DNA of 37,084 bases from Gammaproteobacteria bacterium (GTDB lineage Bacteria > Pseudomonadota > Gammaproteobacteria > Steroidobacterales > Steroidobacteraceae), in contig DAIDHH010000180.1 in assembly GCA_027452045.1 (NCBI GenBank), forward strand, positions 1 through 37,084, in the 5' to 3' direction. Below the pieces are notes generated by a model that was not told the origin of the DNA, did no database searches, and saw nothing but the letters and a program-made list of their open reading frames with translations. Both the position numbers and the translations under genes were made by a program. Positions 7,646 to 15,179 of the stretch are shown here, in pieces (within the stretch, counting starts at the first letter, position 1; every line of letters begins with the position of its first letter).

Positions 7646-7654
7646 TCGAAAACC

Positions 7655-7680
7655 GGAACGGCCCCGTGAGGGGCCGTTCC
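7655..7680 (-). terminator. Terminator of PEP-CTERM gene 6
   Basis: Perfect 11-bp stem GGAACGGCCCC/GGGGCCGTTCC with loop GTGA, followed by GGTTTTCG on the minus strand. A GACATCC/GGATGTC hairpin at 7684-7702 lies between stop and stem, matching the layout after genes 1 and 2. Confidence 0.86.
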
Positions 7681-7718
7681 AGGGACATCCGGGTGGGATG
7701 TCACAGCTCGCTCTGCCC

Positions 7719-8405
7719 TCAGTCCTGCCGGATGCGGCGCCGGCGGGAAATGAGGAGCGCACAACCGAGGAGGCCGGCGCCGAAGAGCGCGAGCGTGCCG
7801 GGCTCGGGCACGCTGGTGGTGGTGACGCCCATCAGGACGATGTCGTTCGAATTGAGGTAGGGCGTCGAGACCGGATCGGTGATGATCAGATCGCTGTAGC
7901 TGAGCAGGCTCGAGGCGGTGAAGTCCTCGGTGCTGCCCCCCATGCCGGAGCCGAGTTGGGTCCACGTGGTGCCGTCGTTGCTCCCGTAGACCGCCCAGGA
8001 TTCACCGTTCGTGGCGCTGCCCTGGAGCGAGCCGATCATCACGCCCGAGATGTGACCGGAGAACCCGGTGAGCTCGATCCCGTTGGGATAGAAGATCTCG
8101 TGATCCCCAGAGGGGTCACCCATCAAGCCCAGGCCGTCCTCCGAGACCGAGCCGCCATTCTTGGCGTACAGGTCCTCGGTCCCCATGGCCCAGCCCGAGC
8201 CGCTGCGCATCATCGAGTTGGCCGTGAGGGACATCGACCCCTGCGTGAAGGTGTAGCTGGTGCTCATGAGGCTCACACCCGGCTGCGCCGGGTTTCCCGC
8301 CAGCGAGAGAAAATTCCAGCTCATCGTCCCGGCAAAGGCCGGGGCCGAGGCTGCGGCAACTCCCAATAACGCCGCCGAACAGACCGCCGCAAATTTGGAT
8401 TTCAT
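7719..8405 (-). CDS. PEP-CTERM sorting-domain protein 6
   Basis: A 228-residue protein with signal peptide MKSKFAAVCSAALLGVAAAS ending near AFAG. The C-terminus is SVPEPGTLALFGAGLLGCAL plus the basic tail RRRRIRQD. The body shows the family signature: MSWNFLSLAGNPAQPG, GLGLMGDPSGDHEIFYPNGI, MIGSLQGSATNGESWAVYGS, LGSGMGGS and TPYLNSNDIVL. It differs from protein 4 in lacking the Cys pair. AGGAGTCAAGAC precedes ATG. It is the first gene of the minus-strand array and shares a 385-bp divergent intergenic region with the NHL lipoprotein gene. Confidence 0.93.
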   Translation of the reverse strand: MKSKFAAVCSAALLGVAAASAPAFAGTMSWNFLSLAGNPAQPGVSLMSTSYTFTQGSMSLTANSMMRSGSGWAMGTEDLYAKNGGSVSEDGLGLMGDPSGDHEIFYPNGIELTGFSGHISGVMIGSLQGSATNGESWAVYGSNDGTTWTQLGSGMGGSTEDFTASSLLSYSDLIITDPVSTPYLNSNDIVLMGVTTTSVPEPGTLALFGAGLLGCALLISRRRRIRQD

Positions 8406-8458
8406 GTCTTGACTCCTAAGCCATCAATAGCAGGCACTTCTCGGCCCGATGAACCGAC

Positions 8459-8474
8459 AGCAATTTCCGGGCCA
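8459..8474 (-). promoter_or_regulatory. Sigma-54 promoter of PEP-CTERM gene 6
   Basis: Minus-strand TGGCCCGGAAATTGCT; the -12 GC is about 55 nt from the ATG. Confidence 0.87.
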
Positions 8475-8535
8475 GGCACTATTTTGCTTTTAGAACATAG
8501 ACTTACGACACAATTGCCGTCTTGACATAAGTCTC

Positions 8536-8552
8536 CGTAAATTAACCCGACG
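8536..8552 (-). promoter_or_regulatory. 17-bp upstream activator motif, PEP-CTERM gene 6
   Basis: Plus-strand CGTAAATTAACCCGACG, centred 71.5 bp upstream of the -24 GG. Confidence 0.62.
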
Positions 8553-8686
8553 ATGCGGGACGGCGGCAGCGGCGATCTGTCGCCGAGCTGTGACACGGTT
8601 CACTTCAAGTGTCGCCGCGGGCCATCAGAATGGGTTCGCGTGCGGGCCGTTGTCGCCGTTCGCCATCGGGTTTCGTGCTCACGGGA

Positions 8687-8703
8687 TGTAAAAGATTCCG
8701 ACG
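8687..8703. promoter_or_regulatory. Extra copy of the 17-bp activator motif in the divergent region
   Basis: Plus-strand TGTAAAAGATTCCGACG differs by one base from the copy upstream of gene 2. It lies 222.5 bp from the gene 6 -24 element and 96 bp before the NHL gene ATG. No correctly spaced sigma-54 element faces the NHL gene, so it may be a second distal site for gene 6 or may act on the NHL gene in another way. Confidence 0.5.
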
Positions 8704-8790
8704 ATTGCACGCTGCTCAGCTGAAGCGTTCAGCTGGCAGTCAGCGGGGCGAGCCCATACTGTGTCTAAAGCGTACCAAGGGAGGTCTCTC

Positions 8791-10455
8791 ATGCGTGTTC
8801 CCGCACTCCACCATGCAGTGCTGCGTGGCGGCTATCGGACTCTTTTAGCCCTCTGCGTGCTCTCCCTCGCCGCCTGCGGTGGAGGAGGAAGCAGTGGCGG
8901 TAGTGGCAGCGGCGGCGGCACGGGTGGTGGCACGACCAGCTCCTTCACGATCGGCGGCACCGTCACCGGGCTCAATGCCTCCGGTCTCGTGCTCACCGAC
9001 AACGGGGGAGACAACCTCACAGTGCCCTCCGGATCGAGCACGTTCACCTTCGCAACCAAGCTCTCGAGCGGGGCGACCTACAGTGTGGCCGTGGGTACCC
9101 AGCCGACCGGCGAGACCTGCTCCGTGAGCAATGCAACGGGCACGGCCATGGCCAACGTGACCACGGTCACTGTGTCCTGCCAGGTCGCCACCTTCACCGT
9201 CGCGGGCACGATCACCGGTCTCTCCAATGCGGGATTGCAGCTGCTCGATTACTCGGGCGGGGAAACGCTTGCGGTCAGCGCCGGCAAGACGAGTTATCAG
9301 TTCACCCAGCCCGTGCCCTATAACACCCAGGTCCACGTGACCGTGGTGGCACAGCCGTCCCTCGAGACCTGCACCGCTGGTGCGTCCAATTTCAACGGAC
9401 CGATCACCGCCAATGTCACCTCGGACACCTTCAGCTGCACCACTCTCACGGCGACGGTGAGCACCTTCGCGGGCTCGACCGTGGCGGGCAACGTCAATGG
9501 CACGGGACCGGCCGCCAGCTTCAATGGCCCCATTGGTGTTGCGGTCGACTCCTCGGGCAACCTGTACGTGGCGGACAGCGCCAACAATGAGATCCGACTG
9601 ATCACCCCCGCGGGAGTCGTGACCACGCTCGCCGGCACGGGCACCGCCGGTTTCGTCGACAATACGACGGGTAATTTGGCTGCTTTCAACTATCCGACCG
9701 GGGTGACGGTGGACGCCTCGGGCAACATCTACGTGGCTGATTTCTACAACAACCGGATCCGCAAGATCGTGTGCACGAGCCTCGTGGCGAGCGCCTGCAC
9801 CGTCACGACGCTCGCCGGACAGACCTCGGCCGGGTCTCTTGACGGCACGGGCGCCGCCGCCCAATTCAACCAGCCGAGTGGCGTGGCGGTGGATTCCTCC
9901 GGCAACGTCTATGTGGCCGACAGCGCCAACAACGAGATCCGCAAGATCACCCCCGCCGGCGTGGTGACGACCATCGCGGGCTCGACCACCGCGGGCAGTG
10001 CGAATGGCTCGGGTACCTCGGCATCGTTCAACAAGCCCTCCGGCGTGGCGGTGGATTCCTCCGGCAACGTCTACGTCGCGGATTTCTTGAACAACGAGAT
10101 CCGCATGATCAATGCCTCGGACGTCGTGAGCACCCTGGCGGGCCAGACCACGGCGGGCAACACGAACGGTACCGGGAGTGCGGCCCAGTTCCACGGACCC
10201 AATGACGTGGCGGTGGATGCCGCGGGCAACGTGTATGTGGCCGATTCCGTCAACAATGAGATCCGCTTGGTCGCACCGACGGGCCTGGTGAGCACGCTCG
10301 CGGGCACGGGTGCGCAGGGCGCCGTGAACGGCGCGGCAACGACCGCCACGTTCTACAGCCCGAGCGGCCTTGCGGTGGTGACCTCCGGCAGTGCCGCCGG
10401 GCAGGTTTTCGTGGGGGATCTCGGCAACAACGAGATCCGCGAGATCGCGCCCTGA
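8791..10455 (+). CDS. NHL-repeat beta-propeller lipoprotein
   Basis: A 554-residue surface lipoprotein. Residues 1-32 are a signal with lipobox LSLAAC, followed by a Gly/Ser linker. Two similar beta-rich modules follow (TIGGTVTGLNASGLVLTDN and TVAGTITGLSNAGLQLLDY, each ending in a Cys-containing TVSCQ or TFSCT). From about residue 245 there are six NHL repeats of the form GVAVDSSGNVYVADSANNEI, separated by linkers such as VVTTLAGTGTAG. Six repeats are enough to close one six-bladed propeller. The last blade has an insertion and reads GLAVVTSGSAAGQVFVGD. Such propellers usually bind proteins or carbohydrates; the ligand is unknown. The start at 8791 is set by AAGGGAGG; an upstream GTG at 8761 is rejected. 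Confidence 0.9.
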   Translation: MRVPALHHAVLRGGYRTLLALCVLSLAACGGGGSSGGSGSGGGTGGGTTSSFTIGGTVTGLNASGLVLTDNGGDNLTVPSGSSTFTFATKLSSGATYSVAVGTQPTGETCSVSNATGTAMANVTTVTVSCQVATFTVAGTITGLSNAGLQLLDYSGGETLAVSAGKTSYQFTQPVPYNTQVHVTVVAQPSLETCTAGASNFNGPITANVTSDTFSCTTLTATVSTFAGSTVAGNVNGTGPAASFNGPIGVAVDSSGNLYVADSANNEIRLITPAGVVTTLAGTGTAGFVDNTTGNLAAFNYPTGVTVDASGNIYVADFYNNRIRKIVCTSLVASACTVTTLAGQTSAGSLDGTGAAAQFNQPSGVAVDSSGNVYVADSANNEIRKITPAGVVTTIAGSTTAGSANGSGTSASFNKPSGVAVDSSGNVYVADFLNNEIRMINASDVVSTLAGQTTAGNTNGTGSAAQFHGPNDVAVDAAGNVYVADSVNNEIRLVAPTGLVSTLAGTGAQGAVNGAATTATFYSPSGLAVVTSGSAAGQVFVGDLGNNEIREIAP

Positions 10456-10505
10456 GCGAGCAGCGCGCCGCTCGCCCGGACACTCAACACCGGCATTAGC
10501 GTCAA

Positions 10506-10544
10506 GAGGGTCGCGGCGGGCATCTCCTGCCCGCCGCGACCCTC
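10506..10544 (+). terminator. Long perfect hairpin after the NHL lipoprotein gene
   Basis: Perfect 17-bp inverted repeat (10506-10522 with 10528-10544) around loop TCTCC. It lies 50 bp past the stop codon. There is no T-run, so it may act as a stem-only terminator or an mRNA-stabilising structure. Confidence 0.75.
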
Positions 10545-10647
10545 GCGGTGACGCCTTTCAGCCGGGCCTTGCAGCCCTGCGGGTCACCGGCGTGCTGCCG
10601 AGCACTCGATTCCGGCAATCTTCACAGCCGTGCATTAAGATCGCCCG

Positions 10648-12723
10648 GTGCTCGGGTACCTCCTCTCGACCCTCGCCTATGCGGCGCTGCTCGCAGCGTC
10701 CCTGACGCTTTGGCGGCGCCGCCTCACCGGCTCCGGTCTCGCGACGGCGCTCGGCGCCCAGGTTGGCTGGTCCCTGGTGCTCACGGCGCAGGCGCGCGGC
10801 ATTCCCTTCCCCTTGGGACTTGGGATCGCTGCGGAGTACCTGCGCGATCTCGCCTGGATGCTCGTGCTGGTGCGCTGCCTCGGGCGTTCGCAAGCCTCGC
10901 GGGTGGCGCATATCGTGCAGCGGGCGCTCGTGGTGCTCGTGGCGCTGGTGGTCCTCGGCGCGATCGGTACCGTGCTGCCGGGCGGTCCGGGGGCGATGGC
11001 GCGTCAGGTCGAGCGGTACTGGCTATGGGGGTCCTTCATCCTCGCCATCGCGGGCCTGATGCTCGTCGAGCAGGTGGCGCGCAATACCCGCGCCACGCAG
11101 CGCTACGCGCTCAAGTACGTGTGGCTCGCCCTCGGGGCGCTCTTTGCCTGGGACCTTTGCCTTTTCTCCATCGCGATGTTGCGCGGCAGTTTCGCCGAGG
11201 TCTTCTGGGTGGACCGCGGCATCGTCAATGCGGCGCTGGCGGGGCTTCTCGCGGTGGGCCTGAGCCGCATCCCGGAGTGGGAGTCGGCGGCCTTTCTCTC
11301 CCCGCGCATCGTCTTCTTCAGCGCGACGCTGCTCGGGGCGGCGCTCTACGCCCTCGTCATGGCGCTCGGCAGCTTTCTCATCCGCCGGCTCGGGGGGTCC
11401 TGGGGCGCGGCCGGGCAGATGCTGTTCCTCGCAGCCGGCACGCTGGTGCTCGCCGTGGCGGCGCTCTCGGAGCAGTTCCGCGCCTGGTCGCGGGTAACCA
11501 TCGCCAAGTATCTCTTTCCATACCGCTACGACTATCGCAGCGAGTGGCAGAAGCTCACCCGCGCGCTCTCGGTGGGGGGCGACACGCCGATCTACGATCG
11601 CATCGCCAAGGTCATGGCGGGCTTCATGAGCTCCCCCTACGGGGGGCTGTGGCTGCGGGACGCCGAGGGAGCCTATGCGCCGGTGGGCGGGGATCTCGCC
11701 CCGCCTTCGGCGCCGCTCGAGAGCGGTCACGCGCCGTTCTTCGACTACCTGCTCGCCCACGAGTGGATCTGCGACCTCGAGGAGGCGCGCCATCCGCACC
11801 GCGGCAAGCCCGCACTGACCCCCCCGGAATGGATGATCGCCAATGCGCGCCTGTGGCTCGTCGTGCCGCTCATCTGCGAGAGCGCGCTGGTCGGGTTCGT
11901 GGTCGTCGGCCAGCCGCTCGCCGCGGTGCGCCTCTCCTGGGAGGAGCTCGACCTGCTTCGGGCCGCGGGACGCCAGGTGGCGAGCTTCCTCGCCTTCGAG
12001 CAGGCCGCCAAGCGCCTCGCCGAGGCGCATCAGTTCGAGGCGATGAGCCGCCTCTCGGCGGTGCTCATGCATGACCTGAGGCACCTGATCGCCCAGCAGG
12101 CACTCGTCGTTGAGAACGCGGCGCGCCATCGCGGCAACCCGGAGTTCTTCGACGATGCGATCCTCACCATCGACAACTCCGTCAAGCGCATGACCCGCCT
12201 CATGGATGAGCTCAGAAGCGGCGTGCTCACCGAGCAGAACCGCCGGGTGGAGCTCGGGGAGCTGTGCGCCGAGGCCATCCGTCGCTGCTCCGGGAAACCC
12301 GTCCCGGCGCTCGAGGTGCGCGAGCGCGGCGAGGTCGTCCTCAACCGCGAGCGGCTCTTGCAGGTGCTCGAGCATCTCATCCGCAATGCCCAGGAGGCGA
12401 CACCGCCGGACGGATCGGTTACCGTACGGCTCCAAAAGACCGGCCAGCATGCGCTCATCGAAGTGATCGATACCGGCAGCGGCATGGACGAGGAGTTCGT
12501 GCGCCACCGGCTGTTCCGCCCCTTCGAGACCACCAAGGGCGAGCGGGGGTTCGGGATCGGCGCCTACCAGGCGCGCGAGTTCGTCCGCAAGTGCGGCGGC
12601 ACCATCGAGGTCGAGAGCCGCTTGGGCCGCGGGACGCGATTCATGCTGCGCCTGCCGCTCGCGCCGGCGCTCACGACCTCGACTGCTACGGAAGGAGAAC
12701 AACTTGGACTCGAAGCCAACTAG
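10648..12723 (+). CDS. prsK: PEP-CTERM system sensor histidine kinase PrsK
   Basis: A 691-residue membrane sensor kinase. The N-terminal ~280 residues contain about eight hydrophobic helices. A GAF-like region follows (about 310-460), then the kinase: H-box LMHDLRHLIAQQ with phospho-acceptor His475, N-box HLIRNAQEATP, G1 DTGSGMDEEF, F-box FRPFETTKG and G2 GFGIGAYQAREFV. Length and order match PrsK (TIGR02916). The signal sensed is unknown. It should phosphorylate PrsR, whose gene overlaps its 3' end by 20 nt. The start is GTG 10648 with only a weak upstream AAGA. In known systems PrsK/PrsR genes accompany exosortase A loci and, from memory of work on floc-forming Zoogloea, act with RpoN on PEP-CTERM gene expression. 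Confidence 0.93.
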   Translation: MLGYLLSTLAYAALLAASLTLWRRRLTGSGLATALGAQVGWSLVLTAQARGIPFPLGLGIAAEYLRDLAWMLVLVRCLGRSQASRVAHIVQRALVVLVALVVLGAIGTVLPGGPGAMARQVERYWLWGSFILAIAGLMLVEQVARNTRATQRYALKYVWLALGALFAWDLCLFSIAMLRGSFAEVFWVDRGIVNAALAGLLAVGLSRIPEWESAAFLSPRIVFFSATLLGAALYALVMALGSFLIRRLGGSWGAAGQMLFLAAGTLVLAVAALSEQFRAWSRVTIAKYLFPYRYDYRSEWQKLTRALSVGGDTPIYDRIAKVMAGFMSSPYGGLWLRDAEGAYAPVGGDLAPPSAPLESGHAPFFDYLLAHEWICDLEEARHPHRGKPALTPPEWMIANARLWLVVPLICESALVGFVVVGQPLAAVRLSWEELDLLRAAGRQVASFLAFEQAAKRLAEAHQFEAMSRLSAVLMHDLRHLIAQQALVVENAARHRGNPEFFDDAILTIDNSVKRMTRLMDELRSGVLTEQNRRVELGELCAEAIRRCSGKPVPALEVRERGEVVLNRERLLQVLEHLIRNAQEATPPDGSVTVRLQKTGQHALIEVIDTGSGMDEEFVRHRLFRPFETTKGERGFGIGAYQAREFVRKCGGTIEVESRLGRGTRFMLRLPLAPALTTSTATEGEQLGLEAN

Positions 12724-14065
12724 GCTGCTGGTCGTCGAGGACGATCCGGGCCTGCAACGCCAGTTGAAGTGGGCGCTCGACACCTACGAGGTCGAGTGCG
12801 CCTCGAACCGCGCCGAGGCGCTCGCGGCCGTGCGCCGCTTCGAGCCGCCCATCGTGCTGCAGGATCTGGGGTTGCCTCCGGATCCCGACGGGGTGGAGGA
12901 GGGCTTCGCCACCATCACCGAGGTGCTGCGCATCGCGCCGGCCACCAAGATCATCGTCGTCACCGGACGCGAGGGCCGGGAGCACGCGCTGCGGGCCATT
13001 GGACTTGGCGCCTATGACTTCTGCCAGAAGCCGGTCGATACCCAGGTGCTCTCCCTCATCATCGATCGAGCGCGGCGCATCCACGAGCTCGAGGAGGAGA
13101 ACCGCCGTCTCGCGGGCGATTCCTCGATGGCCATCGAGGGGGTCATCGCGGCGAGCGAGTCGATGCTCAAGGTCTGCCGCCTCGTGCAGAAGCTCGCGCC
13201 CACCCAGGCGACGGTGCTGCTGCTCGGGGAGAGCGGCACGGGCAAGGAGCGCCTTGCGCAGGGGCTGCATGCCTTGGGCGCCCGCGCCGGACAGCCCATG
13301 GTCGCGATCAACTGCGCTGCCATCCCCGAGAACCTGCTCGAGAGCGAGCTCTTCGGCTACGAGCGCGGCGCCTTCACCGGCGCGGTCAAGCAGACCAAGG
13401 GCAAGATCGAGATGGCCGATGGCGGCACGCTCTTTCTCGATGAGATCGGCGACATGCCGCTCGCCCTGCAGGCGAAGCTCCTGCGCTTCCTGCAGGAGCG
13501 GGTGATCGAGCGCGTGGGCGGCCGGGAGTTGATCCAGGTGGACGTGCGCATCATCGCCGCCACCCATCGGGACCTGAAGGCGGCGATCGGCGAGAAGACC
13601 TTCCGCGAGGACCTCTTCTACCGCATCAGCGAGGTGGCGGTGCTCATCCCGCCGCTGCGCGAGCGCGGCTCGGATGCGGTGCTGATCGCCAACTATCTCC
13701 TGCAGCAGGCCTGCAAGCGCCACGGGAAACCCGCGCTCAAGCTCGGGCCCGACGCCATCAGCGCCATCGAGAACTATCCCTGGCCGGGGAACGTGCGCGA
13801 GCTCGAGAACAAGGTGAACGCGGCCGCCATCATGGCCGAGGGAAAGCTCGTCACGGCGGAGGACCTGACGCTCGATGCCGAGGCCGCCGAGGGCGAGGCG
13901 GGCATCCTGCCGCTGCGCGAAGTGCGCCAGAGGGCCGAGACCGCGGCCGTGCAGCGGGCGCTTGCCATCACGAGCGGCAACATCTCGAAGGCGGCGGAGC
14001 TCCTCGGCGTGACGCGCCCGACCCTCTACGACCTCTTGGGACGGACCGGGGCGGCGCCGAAATAG
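12704..14065 (+). CDS. prsR: PEP-CTERM system sigma-54 response regulator PrsR
   Basis: A 453-residue NtrC-type activator. The receiver domain (about 1-125) has the phospho-acceptor Asp54 in [12 protein letters not shown]. The central AAA+ domain has Walker A GESGTGKE (175-182), the sigma-54 contact loop GAFTGA (222-227) and Walker [14 protein letters not shown]. The C-terminus is a Fis-type helix-turn-helix, [20 protein letters not shown]. It should hydrolyse ATP to open sigma-54 promoters, eight of which are predicted in this window. The start is TTG 12704, preceded by GGAAGGAG at good spacing; a rare start inside the prsK 3' end suggests translational coupling. The 3' 130 bp are copied twice downstream. 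Confidence 0.95.
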   Translation: MDSKPTRLLVVEDDPGLQRQLKWALDTYEVECASNRAEALAAVRRFEPPIVLQDLGLPPDPDGVEEGFATITEVLRIAPATKIIVVTGREGREHALRAIGLGAYDFCQKPVDTQVLSLIIDRARRIHELEEENRRLAGDSSMAIEGVIAASESMLKVCRLVQKLAPTQATVLLLGESGTGKERLAQGLHALGARAGQPMVAINCAAIPENLLESELFGYERGAFTGAVKQTKGKIEMADGGTLFLDEIGDMPLALQAKLLRFLQERVIERVGGRELIQVDVRIIAATHRDLKAAIGEKTFREDLFYRISEVAVLIPPLRERGSDAVLIANYLLQQACKRHGKPALKLGPDAISAIENYPWPGNVRELENKVNAAAIMAEGKLVTAEDLTLDAEAAEGEAGILPLREVRQRAETAAVQRALAITSGNISKAAELLGVTRPTLYDLLGRTGAAPK

Positions 14066-14079
14066 GGGAGGGCGAGCCG

Positions 14080-14334
14080 CTATTCGAGGACCCAGCGACC
14101 GGTGCGCTGGATCTCATCATGCATGGCGTCCGGGGCGAGATCGAGCTCTTCAGGCCAGGTGACGACGCCATCGACCAGGCGAACCCCCTCGAAGGCATGT
14201 TGGTCCATCAGGTGCGAAAAGACGCCTTGAAAGAAGGACGGCTTGAATCGAATCTCACCCTGAACGCCATCGCGGAACCGCACGAACAGTGTGTGCGGAG
14301 CGCTCACCTCCACGCTCACCACATCCCAGTTCAC
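14080..14334 (-). CDS. DUF2442 protein
   Basis: An 84-residue protein with the DUF2442 pattern: NWDVVSVEVSAPHTLFVRFR, GVQGEIRFKP, then a C-terminal VVTWPEELDLAPDAMHDEI. Function is not established; the family is commonly paired with DUF4160, and the pair has been suggested to be toxin-antitoxin-like. It starts at GTG 14334 four nt after the DUF4160 stop, with GGAG in the upstream coding end, so the two form an operon. It is convergent with prsR, whose stop is 14 bp away. Confidence 0.8.
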   Translation of the reverse strand: MNWDVVSVEVSAPHTLFVRFRDGVQGEIRFKPSFFQGVFSHLMDQHAFEGVRLVDGVVTWPEELDLAPDAMHDEIQRTGRWVLE

Positions 14335-14338
14335 GACA

Positions 14339-14599
14339 TTACTCCAGCGGTTGAATCGATTTTGGCCGGTGCTTCAGTCGGCACAGCTCCCAATCCTCGA
14401 GCAGCTCACCTCGATGCGCCCGGCCCCACTCCCGCACCAGGGAGGCCGCACGGTGCGGCAGCCTTCCCTGGATGACATCCAGAGTCTGGATGTCGACCAC
14501 GGCCTTGTATTCACCATACTTTACATGAAAGTGCGCTGGTCCCTGATCGTTGTAGAACATCTGAATCAGAATTCCATAAAAGGTGCAAATGGTGGGCAC
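14339..14599 (-). CDS. DUF4160 protein
   Basis: An 86-residue protein with the DUF4160 signature PTICTFYGILIQMFYND, then PAHFHVKYGEYKAVVDIQT and LVREWGRAHRGELLEDW. The start is GTG 14599 after GAGGAATCCACC; the longer open frame to 14695 has no homology. First gene of a two-gene operon with DUF2442. The pair sits between prsR and the partial prsR copies, as if inserted there. Biochemical activity is unknown. Confidence 0.82.
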   Translation of the reverse strand: MPTICTFYGILIQMFYNDQGPAHFHVKYGEYKAVVDIQTLDVIQGRLPHRAASLVREWGRAHRGELLEDWELCRLKHRPKSIQPLE

Positions 14600-14667
14600 G
14601 GTGGATTCCTCGGCGCGTGATGGTCCACGGGAATGCCTGAAACGGGGACGTCGCGGCTGGCCGGCGC

Positions 14668-14982
14668 GTGGCGGAACCGGATCTCTCGCAGTCATCGGGT
14701 GACCAGGGGAAAGAGTCTCCGCGCACGCGCGGCGAAGAGCATCGGGGCGATGGTGCGCGTCTGTGGAATTATGGGAAGGCTCGCGAGCGTCCGGACACCG
14801 CCACCGTGCAACGGGCGCTTGCCATCACGGGAGGCAATCTCTCGAAGGCGGCGGCGCCTCTCAGAGTCACCCGCCCGACCCTCTACGACCTCTTGGGACG
14901 GACCGGGGTGGCGCCGAAACAGGTGTCGCGGTTTCTTACACAGGCGAACGCCCGTCCGCATGAATGGCTCGTAACCCATTGA
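14668..14982 (+). pseudogene. Fragment of prsR 3' end (remnant HTH)
   Basis: Only about 14797-14919 resembles a known protein: [20 protein letters not shown] and [18 protein letters not shown], nearly identical in DNA to the end of prsR. The HTH core is damaged (AELLGV became APLRV). The prsR stop codon TAG is CAG here, so the frame reads on to 14982 into the upstream motif of the next operon. No ribosome site is seen and the first 40 codons have no homology. It looks like a partial duplication rather than a working gene. Confidence 0.7.
14924..14940 (+). promoter_or_regulatory. 17-bp upstream activator motif, orphan HTH operon
   Basis: TGTCGCGGTTTCTTACA is the reverse-complement form of the array motif, as expected for a plus-strand gene. 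It is centred exactly 73.5 bp upstream of the -24 GG of the promoter at 15004. It overlaps the tail of the prsR fragment. Confidence 0.62.
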
Positions 14983-15003
14983 TCGGGTAGGGGCGCAAGA
15001 GCC

Positions 15004-15019
15004 TGGCACAGCCCTTGCT
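15004..15019 (+). promoter_or_regulatory. Sigma-54 promoter of the orphan HTH operon
   Basis: TGGCACAGCCCTTGCT matches the -24/-12 consensus in both elements with correct spacing. Transcription should begin near 15030, giving a leader of about 150 nt before the first start codon. Confidence 0.83.
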
Positions 15020-15179
15020 ATCCCATTGCCTCAGAAGAACGGGTGGCCGCCCACTCAGGCTCCCTGGGGTTCGCGCAGAACAAGAACGCGTCTGAGAACC
15101 CTGCCGGGGTCGTTGCGGCTGCCGATGTCGAGCACGCTGCTGCGCGCATGAAGGGCGCACCAACCCGGGAGTCCTGCCC

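Noticed and set aside
2764-7680. Regularly spaced inverted repeats considered as a CRISPR-like or REP array
   Set aside because: They occur once per gene, just past stop codons, about 1 kb apart, and act as terminators by position and T-rich tails.
8732-8748. TGGCAGTCAGCGGGGC upstream of the NHL gene as a sigma-54 promoter
   Set aside because: The -12 element is GGGGC rather than TTGC and the spacing is off by one.
10548-12074. Plus-strand frame of 508 codons overlapping prsK
   Set aside because: An Arg/Ala/Gly-rich shadow in high-GC DNA; the prsK frame has all kinase motifs.
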